Assembly (NCBI GenBank): GCA_022453515.1
Contig: JAJNNY010000005.1
Location: forward strand, 1-64,000
Direction: 5' to 3'
DNA from: Astrocystis sublimbata
Taxonomy: Eukaryota; Ascomycota; Sordariomycetes; Xylariales; Xylariaceae
Length of the DNA stretch: 64,000 bases
This document shows positions 33,509 through 45,298 of this stretch, piece by piece (the first letter of the stretch is position 1; each line of letters opens with the position of its first letter). The notes under the pieces are model-generated. The model was not told the DNA's origin and ran no database searches. It worked only from the letters and a program-made list of their open reading frames with translations. The translations under genes were made by a program, and so were the position numbers.

Positions 33509-34300
33509 ATGCGCTTTGCCTCTCCTTACATCCTGTCGCTTCTGACAGCCGCGACAGCCGCACCCGCCGACGTCGCCTCGCGCGCCGCCAGCAGCGGGAC
33601 GGTGTGGGCAACACCCCACGACAGCTACTCCTCCTCGGTCGGCGTGCTGGGCTGCAAAGTGAACACGGACCGCATCGCATACTGGCCCGGCTCCGTCGAC
33701 TGCAACAACATCTGCGTCTCGCTCAAATACGCAGACCGCTCCGTGAAGCTGCTGCGCATCGACTCCTCCCAGGGCGCCCACGACGTCAGCTACGATGCGT
33801 GGAACTACCTGATCACCGGGTCCTCGGCCACGAAAAACCCCACCGCCGGCGGCCAGACTCCGATGGATTTCGAATACCTAGACCCCGGCGAGTGCTCGAG
33901 CCTGATCCACACGGACAAGCACAAGCTGCCGCTGAGCGCCTCCAACAGCATCAATTACCTCGCCAGCTGTCTCGAGCAGCCGGATAGCTGGGTCGCTAAG
34001 AACTACGTGCTGTATAATATCCAGGACGCCATTTGCACGTGGGGCCACGATGAGAAATGCGAGCTGGACTGGCCGAATGCGAACCAGCCTACGTGTGAGC
34101 ATACATTGGGCGACCCGGTTGCGCTGACGACGCAGCCGGTGTACAATATTCGGTATCCGTCGGGCGACAAAGTATCTGCTTCCTCTGGGGAGGTTGTCAG
34201 TGATGGTGGAGAGTCCGGGGGCTCAGGTGCTGGGAAGCCTGTGCCTGTCGTGGCAGCCATAGTGAGCCTGGCGGCTTACCATCTTTTTGTTATGTTTTGA
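33509..34300 (+). CDS. Secreted cysteine-rich, likely GPI-anchored protein
   Basis: Intronless, 263 residues. Residues 1-18 are a signal peptide ending in ATAA. The mature part has eight cysteines starting with GCKVN (Cys49) and DCNNIC (Cys65, Cys69), and the conserved segment KLLRIDSSQGAHDVSYDAWNYL. A Gly/Ser-rich linker and a hydrophobic C-terminal tail from about 244 are typical of a GPI signal. This architecture recurs in uncharacterised cell-surface proteins of filamentous fungi and resembles double-psi beta-barrel (barwin-like) folds in its Cys spacing and the DAWNYL region, but that fold assignment is inference. Location is likely cell wall or plasma membrane; function unknown. Confidence 0.82.
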   Translation: MRFASPYILSLLTAATAAPADVASRAASSGTVWATPHDSYSSSVGVLGCKVNTDRIAYWPGSVDCNNICVSLKYADRSVKLLRIDSSQGAHDVSYDAWNYLITGSSATKNPTAGGQTPMDFEYLDPGECSSLIHTDKHKLPLSASNSINYLASCLEQPDSWVAKNYVLYNIQDAICTWGHDEKCELDWPNANQPTCEHTLGDPVALTTQPVYNIRYPSGDKVSASSGEVVSDGGESGGSGAGKPVPVVAAIVSLAAYHLFVMF

Positions 34301-36026
34301 TCGTGTTAGCGAGTCTCGAGTATTTTTCAGTTCACAATGTCTTATTTATACTGTCAGGAAGGGGGGAGGTTTGTCAGTTTGGACGAACGTGCGGGATTGG
34401 ATCAGTAGGAATGATACCCTGGAGGAGGATGCGTTGCGAGCGACTATGATTTGCCACGAATACCCTGTTATGTTAATGTTTTATACTCGAATTTTGGATC
34501 AAGAAAACTTTGTCTAGCTATCTATGAAGCTGCTTTTATTCTATGCCAGGCTGTCTGTGAGAAATGCCTGCCTCGTGTACACCCGTGTCTACGAATTGTA
34601 AAGCCGTAATGTAATATCATTAAACAAACTGCTTGTATACGAGTCAACAGAACATCCCATCGTTTTGCATACAAGGACACTGAGATGGAACAAGATATCA
34701 TCTAGAACATCGGCGCATTGTCAATATCCTCATGGACAGTCAAGATAAGGTCGCAGAAAGCATGGTCCGGAAGGGAATATTGAGATACCAAACTAGGGGC
34801 CCGATAGCCATTGCACGATCAGCACCACCTATTTGAGACAACGTGGAACAGTCGTGAGACTTGCAAGTAAAGCTCGTAACCGAGTCATATTACTGTGTAC
34901 ATTTCGTAACAAGCACAACCACCTCCTCTGCGGTATCGTGTGCTATAACTACCTCATCCTCAAGACACAAGTAGATGCCGTCTGTGAAAGTATGGTGCCG
35001 CTAGCGACCTATCGATCTGTGGGAACTATACTTTTTTGAAACGGGCTCGAAGTCCGTCGTTCGCACGCCTGTTCCCTAGCCGCTACGGGTAAGTCTCCTT
35101 CATACCATCTAGTATCTAGTCTCCAAAAAAAAGCCAAGGGTATCAACTATTGTAACCACGCAACGAAGTCACCAGGGGAGTTAGGCTAGACTATCTATCT
35201 TTCAAGCTGAACTCATTCCCGTCTTGCGTCAGGATGGCTGAGCAGTCGCGCTCGGTCATTCTAGACAGCTCTTTACTCGTCGGGCATACGGGGTGTACAC
35301 ACAGTTCTCATGGATCTCAGTTGATAGATACCCTGTTCTCGAGCGATCGCATTGTATACTTGTACCATTGTTCCCGCCCAACCGGTGTATCCTTAGACTC
35401 TGCACAACCTTAGTGGTCAGTCACCCTGTCCTTTGTCCGGTAGTGAGTGGGTATTACGTATTGTCTATCTATCGTCAATGCCAACTTGACGACAACAGCG
35501 TCAGTTCCTCCGTTAGGTGTACACCTTAGCTACAGATCATAAATCAACTTCTCATGACATGTTCGTATTTAGCTCGCCAGAAGCCTGAAATCTTGGGTGA
35601 AAATGCCACATGATTACATTAAATCTGTATTTTTATGTTCATCCAGAGATGATGGTCTTTTCGCATCTCGAGGCATGCATTCAAGAGTGCAAGCAGCATT
35701 AGAAAATCCCGATATACCTAATTAAGTAGTCAAACATGATGAATAAGTGACATGAATTCGGTATAGCAACTCATCTATCATGATGCCGTCTAGTGTTATG
35801 GCAGCTCCCCCCCTCCCCTTAGATGAACGATTGTATGTAGACTTGTTTCTTACCTATTACAAACAACTACTTATCCAACCATCCTACAGCTAAATAGGAG
35901 CACTTGAAACTGTTTCCTATATAAAGCAAACAAAACATAAACCTAGGGGAGAACAAACCTCCGTCCGTCTATTATATATACCAATATGTCGGGTCCGTTA
36001 ATTAACACTACACAACCAATCAACAA
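34301..36026. other. Intergenic upstream of transposon
   Basis: A 1.7-kb gene-free stretch that becomes AT-rich towards the transposon. A 20-base segment at 35,228-35,247 resembles the 5' acceptor/D-arm portion of a tRNA-Leu but has no matching 3' half nearby. Small ORFs are not credible. Confidence 0.45.
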
Positions 36027-36028
36027 TA

Positions 36029-37872
36029 ACGTCATCCACAAGTAGTCTTCGCACCCAAGTAGTCTTCGCACTTTTCAACATTTCTAAACCTTCTACCTTT
36101 ACTTACAAATATTTTACTAATCACAATATGATATATAAATCTAGTGAAGCTAATCTGCAGCTAGCGATTTAGGCTAAAAAACGTAACCCTGAATTTTCCC
36201 TACGTAAGATTGCTAAGATCTATAATATTTGCGACCGTACATTATCCCAACGTTTCAATAGTTCCTAACCACGCCACTTTGCTAACCAAAAATTACGAAA
36301 ACTTACGATGTTTGAAGAAGATACGATTGCTAGACGCGTAATCGAGCTAGGTTCGCGAGCGTTTCCGCCCCGGCTTCGATATATTGAAGAAATAGCCAAT
36401 ATCCTCCAACGCGTACGCGACGCGAAACCCGTGGGCAAGAACTGGGCCTCGAACTTCGTACAACAACGACCTAACCTCCGAACGCGTTTAAATCGTCGAA
36501 TCGATTACTAGCGAGCCTTTAACGAAAATTCTACAAGTTATCGCGCGTAGTTCAAGCTTATAGCTGATATAATTACGAAATACAGTATTGCGGTTAAGGA
36601 TATATATAACTTTAACGAGTTAGGGTTTTTAATAGGTATAATTATAACTAGAATAGTTGTAACAAGCTTAGAAAGACGTAAAAGACCTAGGCAGGCCCAG
36701 CAAGGAGGTAGAGAATAGGTTATAGTGGTTCAAGCCATCAATTCTTAAGGCTGGGTAGTGCCGCCGTATATCATCTTCGCGGGCGTATATCACCTCGCGT
36801 TTTAGTATCGCGACACCACTCTACCACTCAACTGGGTCATCGATCTCTCAAGTAATAGTTGGACCACGAACGAAATAGGCGTAAAATAGCTACAGTACTT
36901 CGATTTACATACTCGGAGCTATATAAAGGGTATAAAACGCCTCTTGATCCTTAATAGTTATAAAAGCCACTATTTGATAGAATTCGAGGAATTTTATAAA
37001 AACAATAATATTATTACCCTTTATATGCCTATTTATTCGTTATATAAACTTTAGCCTTTTGATCTAGTACTTTTTAATATAATAAAATACTTCTACTTAT
37101 TATATATCAAGGACCTAATACAGCAGTATTAAACCTATATTATAAAGGAAGATTTTTTAGCCGGGTTTTTTAAAACGTTTATAAATATTTTTATATAAAA
37201 AAACATTCGATTAGGATTTAAAACTACTAAACTTATCCCTTTAGATATAAAAAAAGTAATTTTTTAATTAGATATAAAAAAAAACAAAAAAACTCCCTCT
37301 ATTGAACCCGAACTACCCCCCCTAGCTTGGACTTCTAAGACACCTACTACCTTTTTTAAAGCCTTAGAACAGTTAACCCTTATTAAAAACAGTGTCCAAA
37401 GGTATCAAGGGAGCTCACCAACACCGATTTTCCAATCAATTAACTCAATTACGAAGGCTATACACGCTATAATACATAAGGTCGCCCTTTTACGCCGAAA
37501 GAACAAGGAACTTCGCGAGACTAATCATATACTTAACAAACGTCACAGGACAAAAAACAAGCAACTAATATATAAAGGACCTCTTATTATAAAGGATTCT
37601 TAAGTTCTATAAGAATTGAAAGGCGATAATAATATTAAATCGGTAGTAGAAAATGAAAGTAGTCATCCAGCGAAGAGGGCGCGGACGGGTCAAAGGCGGT
37701 ATGGCATCTGCGGCGGCAAGGGCATAATGCGCGAACATGTCAAATAGAAGTAAAAACCTCTAAAGAAAACGATTCCGATTGATTTGAACTGTTTTAATTG
37801 CATTATTGTTGTGTTTTCAATAATGGCGCAAAGTACTTGCTAAAAAGTGCGAAGACTACTTGTGGATGACGT
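36029..37872 (+). mobile_element. Fot1/pogo-family transposon, RIP-type mutated
   Basis: A complete 1,844-bp element. Terminal inverted repeats of 26 bp, 36,029-36,054 and 37,847-37,872, are perfect. TA dinucleotides at 36,027-36,028 and 37,873-37,874 form the target duplication typical of Tc1/mariner/pogo elements. The interior carries one transposase frame of Fot1 type. A 14-bp direct repeat of TIR sequence (36,041-36,054 and 36,058-36,071) follows the left end only. AT content is high between 36,950 and 37,300. Confidence 0.93.
36128..37603 (+). pseudogene. Fot1-like transposase, dead by in-frame stops
   Basis: One continuous frame of about 492 codons runs from the ATG at 36,128 to the TAA at 37,601 with no indels, but it holds 12 internal stops, all TAG or TAA and none TGA. 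The N terminus has a psq-type helix-turn-helix (FSLRKIAKIYN) followed by a CENP-B-type domain (36,308-36,508). The DDE region is recognisable, but two expected catalytic Asp positions read Asn: IYNFNELG instead of the family's FDETG, and LLILNSYKSH instead of LILDGHxSH. Such changes (CAA/CAG to TAA/TAG, GAC/GAT to AAC/AAT) are what repeat-induced point mutation produces. It cannot encode an active enzyme. Confidence 0.9.
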
Positions 37873-37926
37873 TATACGAAAAAGTAAACAGAAACAAATA
37901 GATGAACCAGGATGCAAAACAACTTG

Positions 37927-38025
37927 CGCCCCAGGCGGGGGTCGAACCCGCAGCCTTCGGATATCCAGTTACGAAAGAAAGTTCCCGTAAAAGTCCGACG
38001 CTCTAACCAATTGAGCTACCAGGGC
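37927..38025 (-). tRNA. tRNA-Lys(UUU) with 25-nt intron
   Basis: The minus strand folds as a cloverleaf: acceptor GCCCTGG with CTGGGGC (two wobble pairs), D stem GCTC/GAGC, anticodon stem TCGGA/TCCGA with loop CTTTTAA, and T arm GCGGG-TTCGACC-CCCGC. The anticodon is TTT (Lys). A 25-nt intron at 37,963-37,987 sits one base 3' of the anticodon, the canonical place. The mature RNA is 74 nt. It stands 54 bp beyond the transposon end. Confidence 0.95.
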
Positions 38026-39224
38026 CTCTCGATTCACAATATGCTGGCAATGCTATAATTTCACTAAAGTGTAGTATATACTCTTATTTGAAATCGAATG
38101 CTTGTATTTCCTAACTATACGGTCTATCTATTAATACACCGTTGTTATTATTGAGCTGTTAGGAAACTATTGCTCTAAGCAATAGACATGCTATAAATCA
38201 TTAGCCTGGTGATCTATTTGCGAATCATTCCTGGAGAGATGATGAGTCCGCCTACTCCGTATCGGCTAATGCGCCGATTCGGTTCCGGGCGCCGAGATCC
38301 GGTGTTAATCATTATCACCGCAAAGTAGATTACTCTACGTTGAATTGTTTTTGCTTTGCTTTGCTTTTACTCGAAGCCCATGTTAATTTCACTTCCGAGG
38401 GAGGCCTAGAAGAGCACATGGCCGTAGGGCTTATCGAACCACAGTAGCGTTCCTAGGTAGGTCGGTATGACATCTGATGAACTTACTCGATTGAGGGTCA
38501 ATCTTGGCATCGACCGCTGTTTAGACAAATATTATTAACTGGACACTTCGGTCTAGCCTCTCATCATCGCTTGAAGAATAGGCTAGATTGAACCGCCCAG
38601 CAAACATACCATACCAATATGAGAAGATGTAATAACAAGCCCATATACAAGATGCAGCCGAAACCAGCAAGTCGAGTCAAGGAGGGTCCAATACACGGGA
38701 CCTACTAAGTAGGTAGACGAAGGGTAGGATCTATGCGGTGCGTGCAGTATCAGCTAACAGTTTCTTTATGTTGTATCTTGAACTACCTACTACATAGTAA
38801 GCATTGTGCTCGAGCGAGCCGATCAACGGCCCAGTCCGGGTCGGGCAGCTGCCGCCCACCCAATCATCTCGGGTGCACGTAGGCGACAATTCCAGAAATT
38901 AGCGAGCCAAGGTGCTAAGGTCCTTGCATCACATCTCAAGCGTTCAAGGTTGCATCCAAAGCGGAAGAAGAGGCGATAGCAACTCCCGTCAACCTTCGTA
39001 TAGGCGCTGTGGGGCCTCCTCCATCGGCCTTATACTATTACTATCTCCGCCCATTCTCAAATAGAGAAACAAAAAGTGAAGGTGAAGACAGGTCACCAGC
39101 GTTTGTATCTTTTACGTCGCTGAATTATTCTAAACACTCAACTCAACATTCACTCTTCTACATCTACTTCTACTTCTACATCTATACATCTATCCACACC
39201 CCAGAATCGAAAATATCGACGACC
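38026..39224. other. Intergenic, tRNA to PEBP gene
   Basis: No gene is recognised. It contains a motif copy (CCTAGGTAGG at 38,452) and a long CT/AC-rich leader at 39,110-39,200 directly before the PEBP start. Confidence 0.5.
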
Positions 39225-39785
39225 ATGGGCAAAGACTCTCCATCCATGCTCAAGGCGCTCGAGGCCGCCAAGGGCGCTACCACACTGCGTGTGCACTTCC
39301 CCGAGGCCACTGTAACCACGGCGGCCGCCAACCTCAGCATCCCGCAATCGACGCCCGCGCCCACGCTGTCGCTCGCCTCGAGCGCCATCAAGGCCGGCGC
39401 CGACACCAAATACCTCGCCATCTCGGTCGACCTAGACGCCCCCTTCCCGTCCTGGCCCTTCCTGGGGCCCATCCTCCACGGCCTGCACATCGACCTCGTC
39501 CCCGGCCCCGCCGACGGCGACGGCTTTGCGCCGCTCCAGGGCCCCAGCGACTGGCTGGCCTCGTACCTGCCCCCGGGCCCGCCCAAGCCCAGCGCCGCCC
39601 ACCGCTACGTCTTTTTGGTCTTTGAGCAGCCCAAGGAGCTGGATGCTGCCAAGGTCAGGAGCCTGCTGGGCCTCGCTGAGGAGGTCGGCTTGACCGGTCG
39701 GCTTTGGTGGAAGCAGGAGGAGTGCGAGCAGAAGCTGGGACTTGGCCCCCTTGTGGCTGCGAACTACTGGCTTACGAGCGCTTAA
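39225..39785 (+). CDS. PEBP-family protein (carboxypeptidase Y inhibitor-like)
   Basis: Intronless, 186 residues, one phosphatidylethanolamine-binding protein domain. Visible signatures are SVDLDAP (67-73), the pocket histidine region GPILHGLH, and the AHRYVFLVFEQP motif (from 125). Fungal members such as yeast Tfs1 inhibit carboxypeptidase Y or modulate Ras signalling; which applies is not known. The ATG at 39,225 (GACCATGG) fits the family length. The frame is open 216 nt upstream to 39,009, but that part is a leader-like CT-rich sequence. GC-rich third positions contrast with the AT-rich surroundings. Confidence 0.88.
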   Translation: MGKDSPSMLKALEAAKGATTLRVHFPEATVTTAAANLSIPQSTPAPTLSLASSAIKAGADTKYLAISVDLDAPFPSWPFLGPILHGLHIDLVPGPADGDGFAPLQGPSDWLASYLPPGPPKPSAAHRYVFLVFEQPKELDAAKVRSLLGLAEEVGLTGRLWWKQEECEQKLGLGPLVAANYWLTSA

Positions 39786-40350
39786 GGGGATGATCGAATG
39801 AGAGAGAAAGGAAGGGAGCGAGAGGGAGCGAGAGTTATTTGTGATACCATTTGAAGGGAAAGAAGCAAGCTGCGTGGATTCGGTTCACCTTGTTAGTGGA
39901 CGCCGCGCTTCCAGTCTTTAGACCGGCCTGATTACGCTCAATACCATGCATGACATTACGATTTTATAAATTGCTGATGTCAATATACGAAAGACACGTG
40001 ACTCAATGGAATTCTTGTGAGACTTTTGCTCTTGCTAATGTCGAGCCTACCCACTTTGCCGGAGGATGGGGAATACATGCTTTGCAAATTGTTAGGGAGC
40101 ACGGGCCAAACAACGGTCATGACTTGTTATTCAATCTGACTAGGATAGGTACGTAAATAGTCGTAACTTCATAAGAGTTAACCAACTCCTGGTGGGCCCT
40201 TCGCGTAATGCACCGCCCTGATATTGAGTGCCCAAAGTTCCGTAATTCAATAGAAGGGACGACATAACACACTGATGATACAACCATCCCTATACCCATT
40301 ATGGATCCTAATGCACGTCGTCATGTAGCACTATTCTTAAGCCGTCATCA
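39786..40350. other. Convergent intergenic, PEBP/SDR
   Basis: About 565 bp between two stop codons. It holds both 3' regions, with a GAGA-rich tract after the PEBP stop. No gene is supported (ORF 39,950-40,156 has no recognisable content). Confidence 0.5.
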
Positions 40351-41517
40351 TCAGAGATACCTCTGCAGGAACCTTGCCATATCCACGACGCTCTCTTCAT
40401 ACGGGATCCAGTCTTCTTTCATAGCCGAGGCAGCCTTGCTAGCGTCAAATGCACTAATACCAGCCCGAGGCTTGTAGTCAGGCAAATAACCTTGTCCAGG
40501 CTGGCCTCGCTGTATCTTCTGAGACGGCATGCGTCTATTCAGTATATCGGCAATAGCCTGGCCTCCGCCAACGAATGAGGAGCATATGTAGCGTTGGCCA
40601 TCGGATTGTGAGGTGTTCAGGGCCGACCAAAGCAGCATTCGCGCCACGTCTCGGATGTCGACCGTATCCCCGTATATCATCATCGGGCCGGGTATGTCTT
40701 CGCCGGAAACAACTTTCCAGAAGTCGGTGTTGGAATACGGAATGTTAGCCGCAGTTTCCCACGGAATCAGGGGTGGTCCAATAAAGTATCTATTGATATC
40801 ACAATTTAGTAATATGACCATAGACCTAGGAATCGTTCCATGAAATTCTCACGTTGGCTGAAGAGTTGTCGTCCCAAAGGATGGTCGGTAGGTATCCCTG
40901 AACTGCCAGAAAACCTTCTCTGCAGCAGTCTTGCTGGCAAGATATGCGTGAAAGCCGCCTGCCTCATCTCCATTTTGCTTGACAAGCTGCTCGGATGTGG
41001 TGTTCCAGTCATTTTCGGTATACAGTCGCTCCTCCATCGGCATGTCGAACAAGGCTGCAGCCGATGACATCAGGACAACACTCTTCATAGTTTCGTTGGC
41101 TCTCGTGGCTGCGCCCAAAGCCCTTGCCGTGCTCTCTGTGGCTATTCGGACAACTTCTGAAGGGGGGAGCGTCCATATTTCCGCAAGTGGTGAGGCAAGG
41201 TGAAAAATGGCGATACAGCCTGGTATACGCCTGTCAGCATCTTCCTACTTGAGAATCGTTATATTCATACCAGCAGCAGCTTCGTCCAGAGAGCCAGGAC
41301 GACATAGGTCAGTTATCTCCAGCACGTCGATATCATGGGCACAATAGCCGAGGTGTAATAGGGCTGCCTTGGTCTTCTCCCCAGACTTCTGGTTACGGAC
41401 GGTGCCCCGGACTCGGTAGCCTTCGTGCAACAGCAGCTCGGCCGTTCGACCTGCAAGATAACCGTTTAAGCCAGTTATAAGGACGGTGTCCTTTCGGATG
41501 TCTTTGTTGATTAACAT
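40351..41517 (-). CDS. Extended SDR, DFR/aldehyde-reductase-like
   Basis: Three exons, 41,517-41,271, 41,219-40,853 and 40,789-40,351, joined in frame to 350 residues. The NAD(P) motif TGLNGYLAG is at residues 15-23. The catalytic Tyr175 and Lys179 lie in AYLASK, with the serine in LMSSAA (134-135). The order and the segments FHLASP and YGDTVDIRDVARM match dihydroflavonol-reductase-like / GRE2-like extended SDRs, which reduce aldehydes or ketones with NADPH. An in-frame ATG at 41,610 would add 31 residues before the Rossmann start; 41,517 is preferred. No biosynthetic cluster partners are present. Confidence 0.85.
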
Positions 41518-44353
41518 TGTTGATGGGCAACTACTTTCTGACTTTTCCGAAGTAGAGCAAGTCCAGTCGAGAGTCTGACGACGAATTAGGGACACGTAGG
41601 CGGAATCCATGATGCTTCTTTGTACACAATTTCCAGTTATATATTAATTTCTCCGGATGTGTACAAGTACTACCAACAATTAGACATTGGCACAAACACC
41701 AACACAAAACGTGAGTTGCTTACCTGATTATGAGTGCTTTGCAAGGGATAACGATCCACTAGCAGCGGCCGCACTCTCTGATTTCAGAAATACACCCTCG
41801 TGACCAAATATTTGTATTTTCAGTCAAACATATCGTCAATGCTTCAAAAGTTATAAGTTGTGAATTGCCCTGGGAGCGTCAAGGTCCATTCTCGTGCCTG
41901 ACCCCATCGACCCCATGCCTCAACTAGACCCTGGCAAGCTCCAATGTATCATCTGCAGCAATGTCCTTTTGTATTTTCACAAAAGGACAGGAGCGGTATT
42001 ATAAAGCGACAGATCAGTTGCGACGCTCCGCCGGATCGAACACTACTACAGGCTAATACCGTGGAGCTGAGTCGCATTAAGTGTAGCGCGGTGCTGACTT
42101 CTGGCATGAGCCGCTCACTGAGTGGACGATCGTGATGAAACCGCTTCCTCCCGTTACGCTAAGTGCCGGTGCTCAAGCCACGATCTATCACATTCAAGCC
42201 GGCCCTGCTAACATTACTTGCATAAGGCTGCTCAAGATGCGATTTACTATTTCCCATCTTCGGGTCCCCTGTATTTGGAAATTGATTACACGAGTCGACA
42301 TCTGCTATTCTCTCTCCCACCGTCGCATCATCAATCTACTATGACTTGTTTCGAACTGAAGAGGCATCGAACGGATTCCCTGGTTTGGACCAGCTCATTG
42401 TGATAGTGGCGCGTAAGATAACAGTCCTGTCATTCTACCTAGAGTTTCGCACGGAGTCCCAAGCCTATGCTATCTGACGACCCCTGCAAGCCGTGCAGAT
42501 TCATGACTCGTCATAAGAACTCTGTTTATAGATCCAGCTGTTCAGGGCAGAATCCACTGGCCATACGTCGCCCGCTAGACTATTTAAGTAGGTATTAGGC
42601 ATGTATGTAGTGTGAGAATTGGGTGGCCCCAATGAACCTGGAAAGCCGTGGTAGGGAAGGGCCATCTGCTATTTCACCCCCTTCGTGGTAGGCTATCATG
42701 CCGCTTTTGACAGGGCAAACGGTAAAAGTCCCGTACACCAGACGAACCACCGCATTTAAACGACTGGTCGAGATAGGTAATGCGGGCATTTGGGTCGGGT
42801 CAGACCGCTCGGCTTGGCATCTTGCGTCGCCGGAAGTCCTAGATTATGTTGTAAGCCCCCGGCAAACGGTGGACGACAGCCACCAGCTGGTCTCACTGGA
42901 CGGTCAGATCTGTGGCTGCTCTGTTTATCGTCCAGTCGCTCTTCTGGTCCCCGTATTACTCATCAGAGTAGCGGAGCTTACATCCGGTTTGTAGGGAACG
43001 GTCCCGGTTGGATATGCTCACCATTTGATCATATAATTATCGAATCATACATACAGAAGGAGTCTAAATTGCGGCTGACCTCGCCTAAGCTAGTTAGACG
43101 GATCTCAGAATGTCTCACTATTCGTAGTACGTGCCTAGATATAGTAGCTTTCTAATGTCTTACAAGGCAGAGAAAAAGCAAAATATGAGGCGCACACATA
43201 ACGCTTCGGCAGGCATTAGCACGAACGCATATGCCGATGTCATATGGTTGCAATAGCCTGACATGCCTGGGTGACATTCTGAATCTGGGGAATTTTTGCG
43301 AATTGGGGTCAATGTGATACTAAAACACAGCTTCTCGATATTTCTCGGACGCCTCACATTGCCTTTAACTGAAGATAGGCAATAGTGAACACGTATGCGT
43401 GAGTACCAGCCAGTGACTATTCTACCTCATTTCCACCGTTTCTTTTTACAAATTGGAAGGAATTGGCCAATAGGAGTCGGTCAGCTATCCAGGATTACAG
43501 CCCTCTGCTATTATTACCTGGAAATCATTATCCATTGATGAATGGATTGAGAAATACAAGTTTGGGGAAAAGAAGAAGGATTTGGCATATAGTGCGTCAA
43601 CATGATCCTATGCTGCGGCAGACAAAAAAGTCCCAGACATGACGTACCATGTACCACCCAACTCTGTGAGGGTGTTGTATTAGCTTCAAGGTGCGCAAGC
43701 TTATACTGCGCCGTTGCTTTCACATTTTCCAATACTTTGGGCGCTATCTTTCCACCTTTACATTCTTTACTGCTTCCACCCTAGCATTTATAACGAGGTT
43801 ACTAGATAGCCTGTTACAAGATATTTTGTCTCTTTTCAGGGCTCTGACTTTCTGTAGAGATTCCCATCTCGGCACCATCAAACAACTTCTATAGAGTCGA
43901 TGAAGATGACGTTTGTGGATCGATCTTCTATAATCAGTGCCCGAGTGCATTGAAAGGGAGCTTAATGATACTCTTAAAGCTACCGTACTTGTGATTACTG
44001 AGCCCATGGTTTGTTGTGACTGCGCTAGCCTCCTCGTCCCAGTCATCGTAAAACCCCGGTGAGATTTGTGGTTCGATTTTTAGGCTTGCCAGTAGACTCG
44101 AGCTATAACAAGGCACACGTGGCCGAGAGCGCAAGCTACACCTTAGCTCAAAATTGGACAGGGCCTTCAAAAGCTTTTATCATGTTTGATTCAAGTCACG
44201 ACATTTACAAAAGCTTGCTTCACGAAGGAAGTCGTTTGTATTAAGTCCCCCCAAACGTCTCTTGTCCCTCCGCCTTTCCCTTTCACTTAGAAAGCAGTCC
44301 GTATCGCATAGTGGTTTCCTCATTACCAATCCAATCCCCTCTAAATCACCGGG
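41518..44353. other. Accessory gene desert, part 1
   Basis: 2.8 kb with no intact gene. ORFs at 42,698-42,994, 42,790-43,155, 43,744-44,046 and 43,934-44,170 show no recognisable domain. No TIR or LTR structure was seen. Confidence 0.45.
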
Positions 44354-45298
44354 TTAGAGAAGCATAGTTTCCCTAACCCATTCCTCAAGACATCCAGACC
44401 AAGGAAAGTTTGCTCTTATTGTTCCAATCTTGGAGCATGTGAGGTCGGGCTGAATGTTTCCAATTTTCAAACCAGTCAAATGAGGCAAATACTTTAGCAC
44501 AAACTCTGCGAGCCAATCAGTCTCCCTCGCCTCTTCGTGCCACTCCCCACCCAGACGGTCACTACCCCTTGGTTCAAGGTGTCGATTGCCATATTGCCAC
44601 ACATCATATAGGTGGCCCCTATCTCGAGATGCGTCAGACCCTGAACTTTTTGTAATAGTTCAACTATTTTTTAGTCACGGTCAGCAGTGGCTACCTGTGC
44701 AGTGTTGAACAAGGCAGGATAAAACTGCATCGCAGATTTATTTCAGCCACGCCGCATATAATATTCGACTTCAAACCACAATTCGCCTTGAAGACTTACG
44801 CGTTCGATGACAAGTAGGTCCTTTGCAACGAGGCCTGGAGACACATTAATTGCCCCTTCCGTATAGCATCAGATCTCGGATGTTAGCGGGAGTCAGTAGG
44901 TCTTACCTATAACTTGAGAGTGGAACTCGTTCCGGGAAACAATGACACCCGACCAATGCAATGTGTCAAGGCTGGTCGTGTTTCCCAGCACATCAACAAA
45001 TACTAGTAAATCAAGGACTTCCGTTGGCGGCTTCTGAGTCCAGTGGCGGAATACACCAGGACAGCGCCATATGGATGTCTTGAATATTTCGACTTGCGAA
45101 AAGCGCCGCCGGACATCACTCCATTTGCCTTAGCCGCAACAATACATTGGTGTAAGTTAGTCGATCTTTAATATCCCATGGCTTTGCCTGGTTGTCGATT
45201 CCCCAATACTCAAATAGATCAGGCGGCACGTCTAGTCCATTCTTGCTATCTGACGTCCGACATAGGGGGGGTGAAGTAAGGGACAAGGGACGGCCCAC
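44354..45298 (-). pseudogene. Broken coding fragments, possibly F-box/LRR-like
   Basis: Minus-strand fragments with protein-like composition: 45,298-45,116, a frame-shifted continuation at about 45,130-44,890 (KWSDVRRRFSQVEIF...), and 44,602-44,354 containing EFVLKYLPHLTGLKIGN, which looks like a leucine-rich repeat of fungal F-box proteins. Frame changes and stops separate them. They could be exons of one unspliced model or a decayed gene; I could not build a continuous frame. Confidence 0.3.

Noticed and set aside
38238..38290. A CTGATGAG-like stretch suggesting a hammerhead ribozyme.
   Set aside because: The sequence reads GATGATGAG and the required second conserved core and pairing stems are absent.
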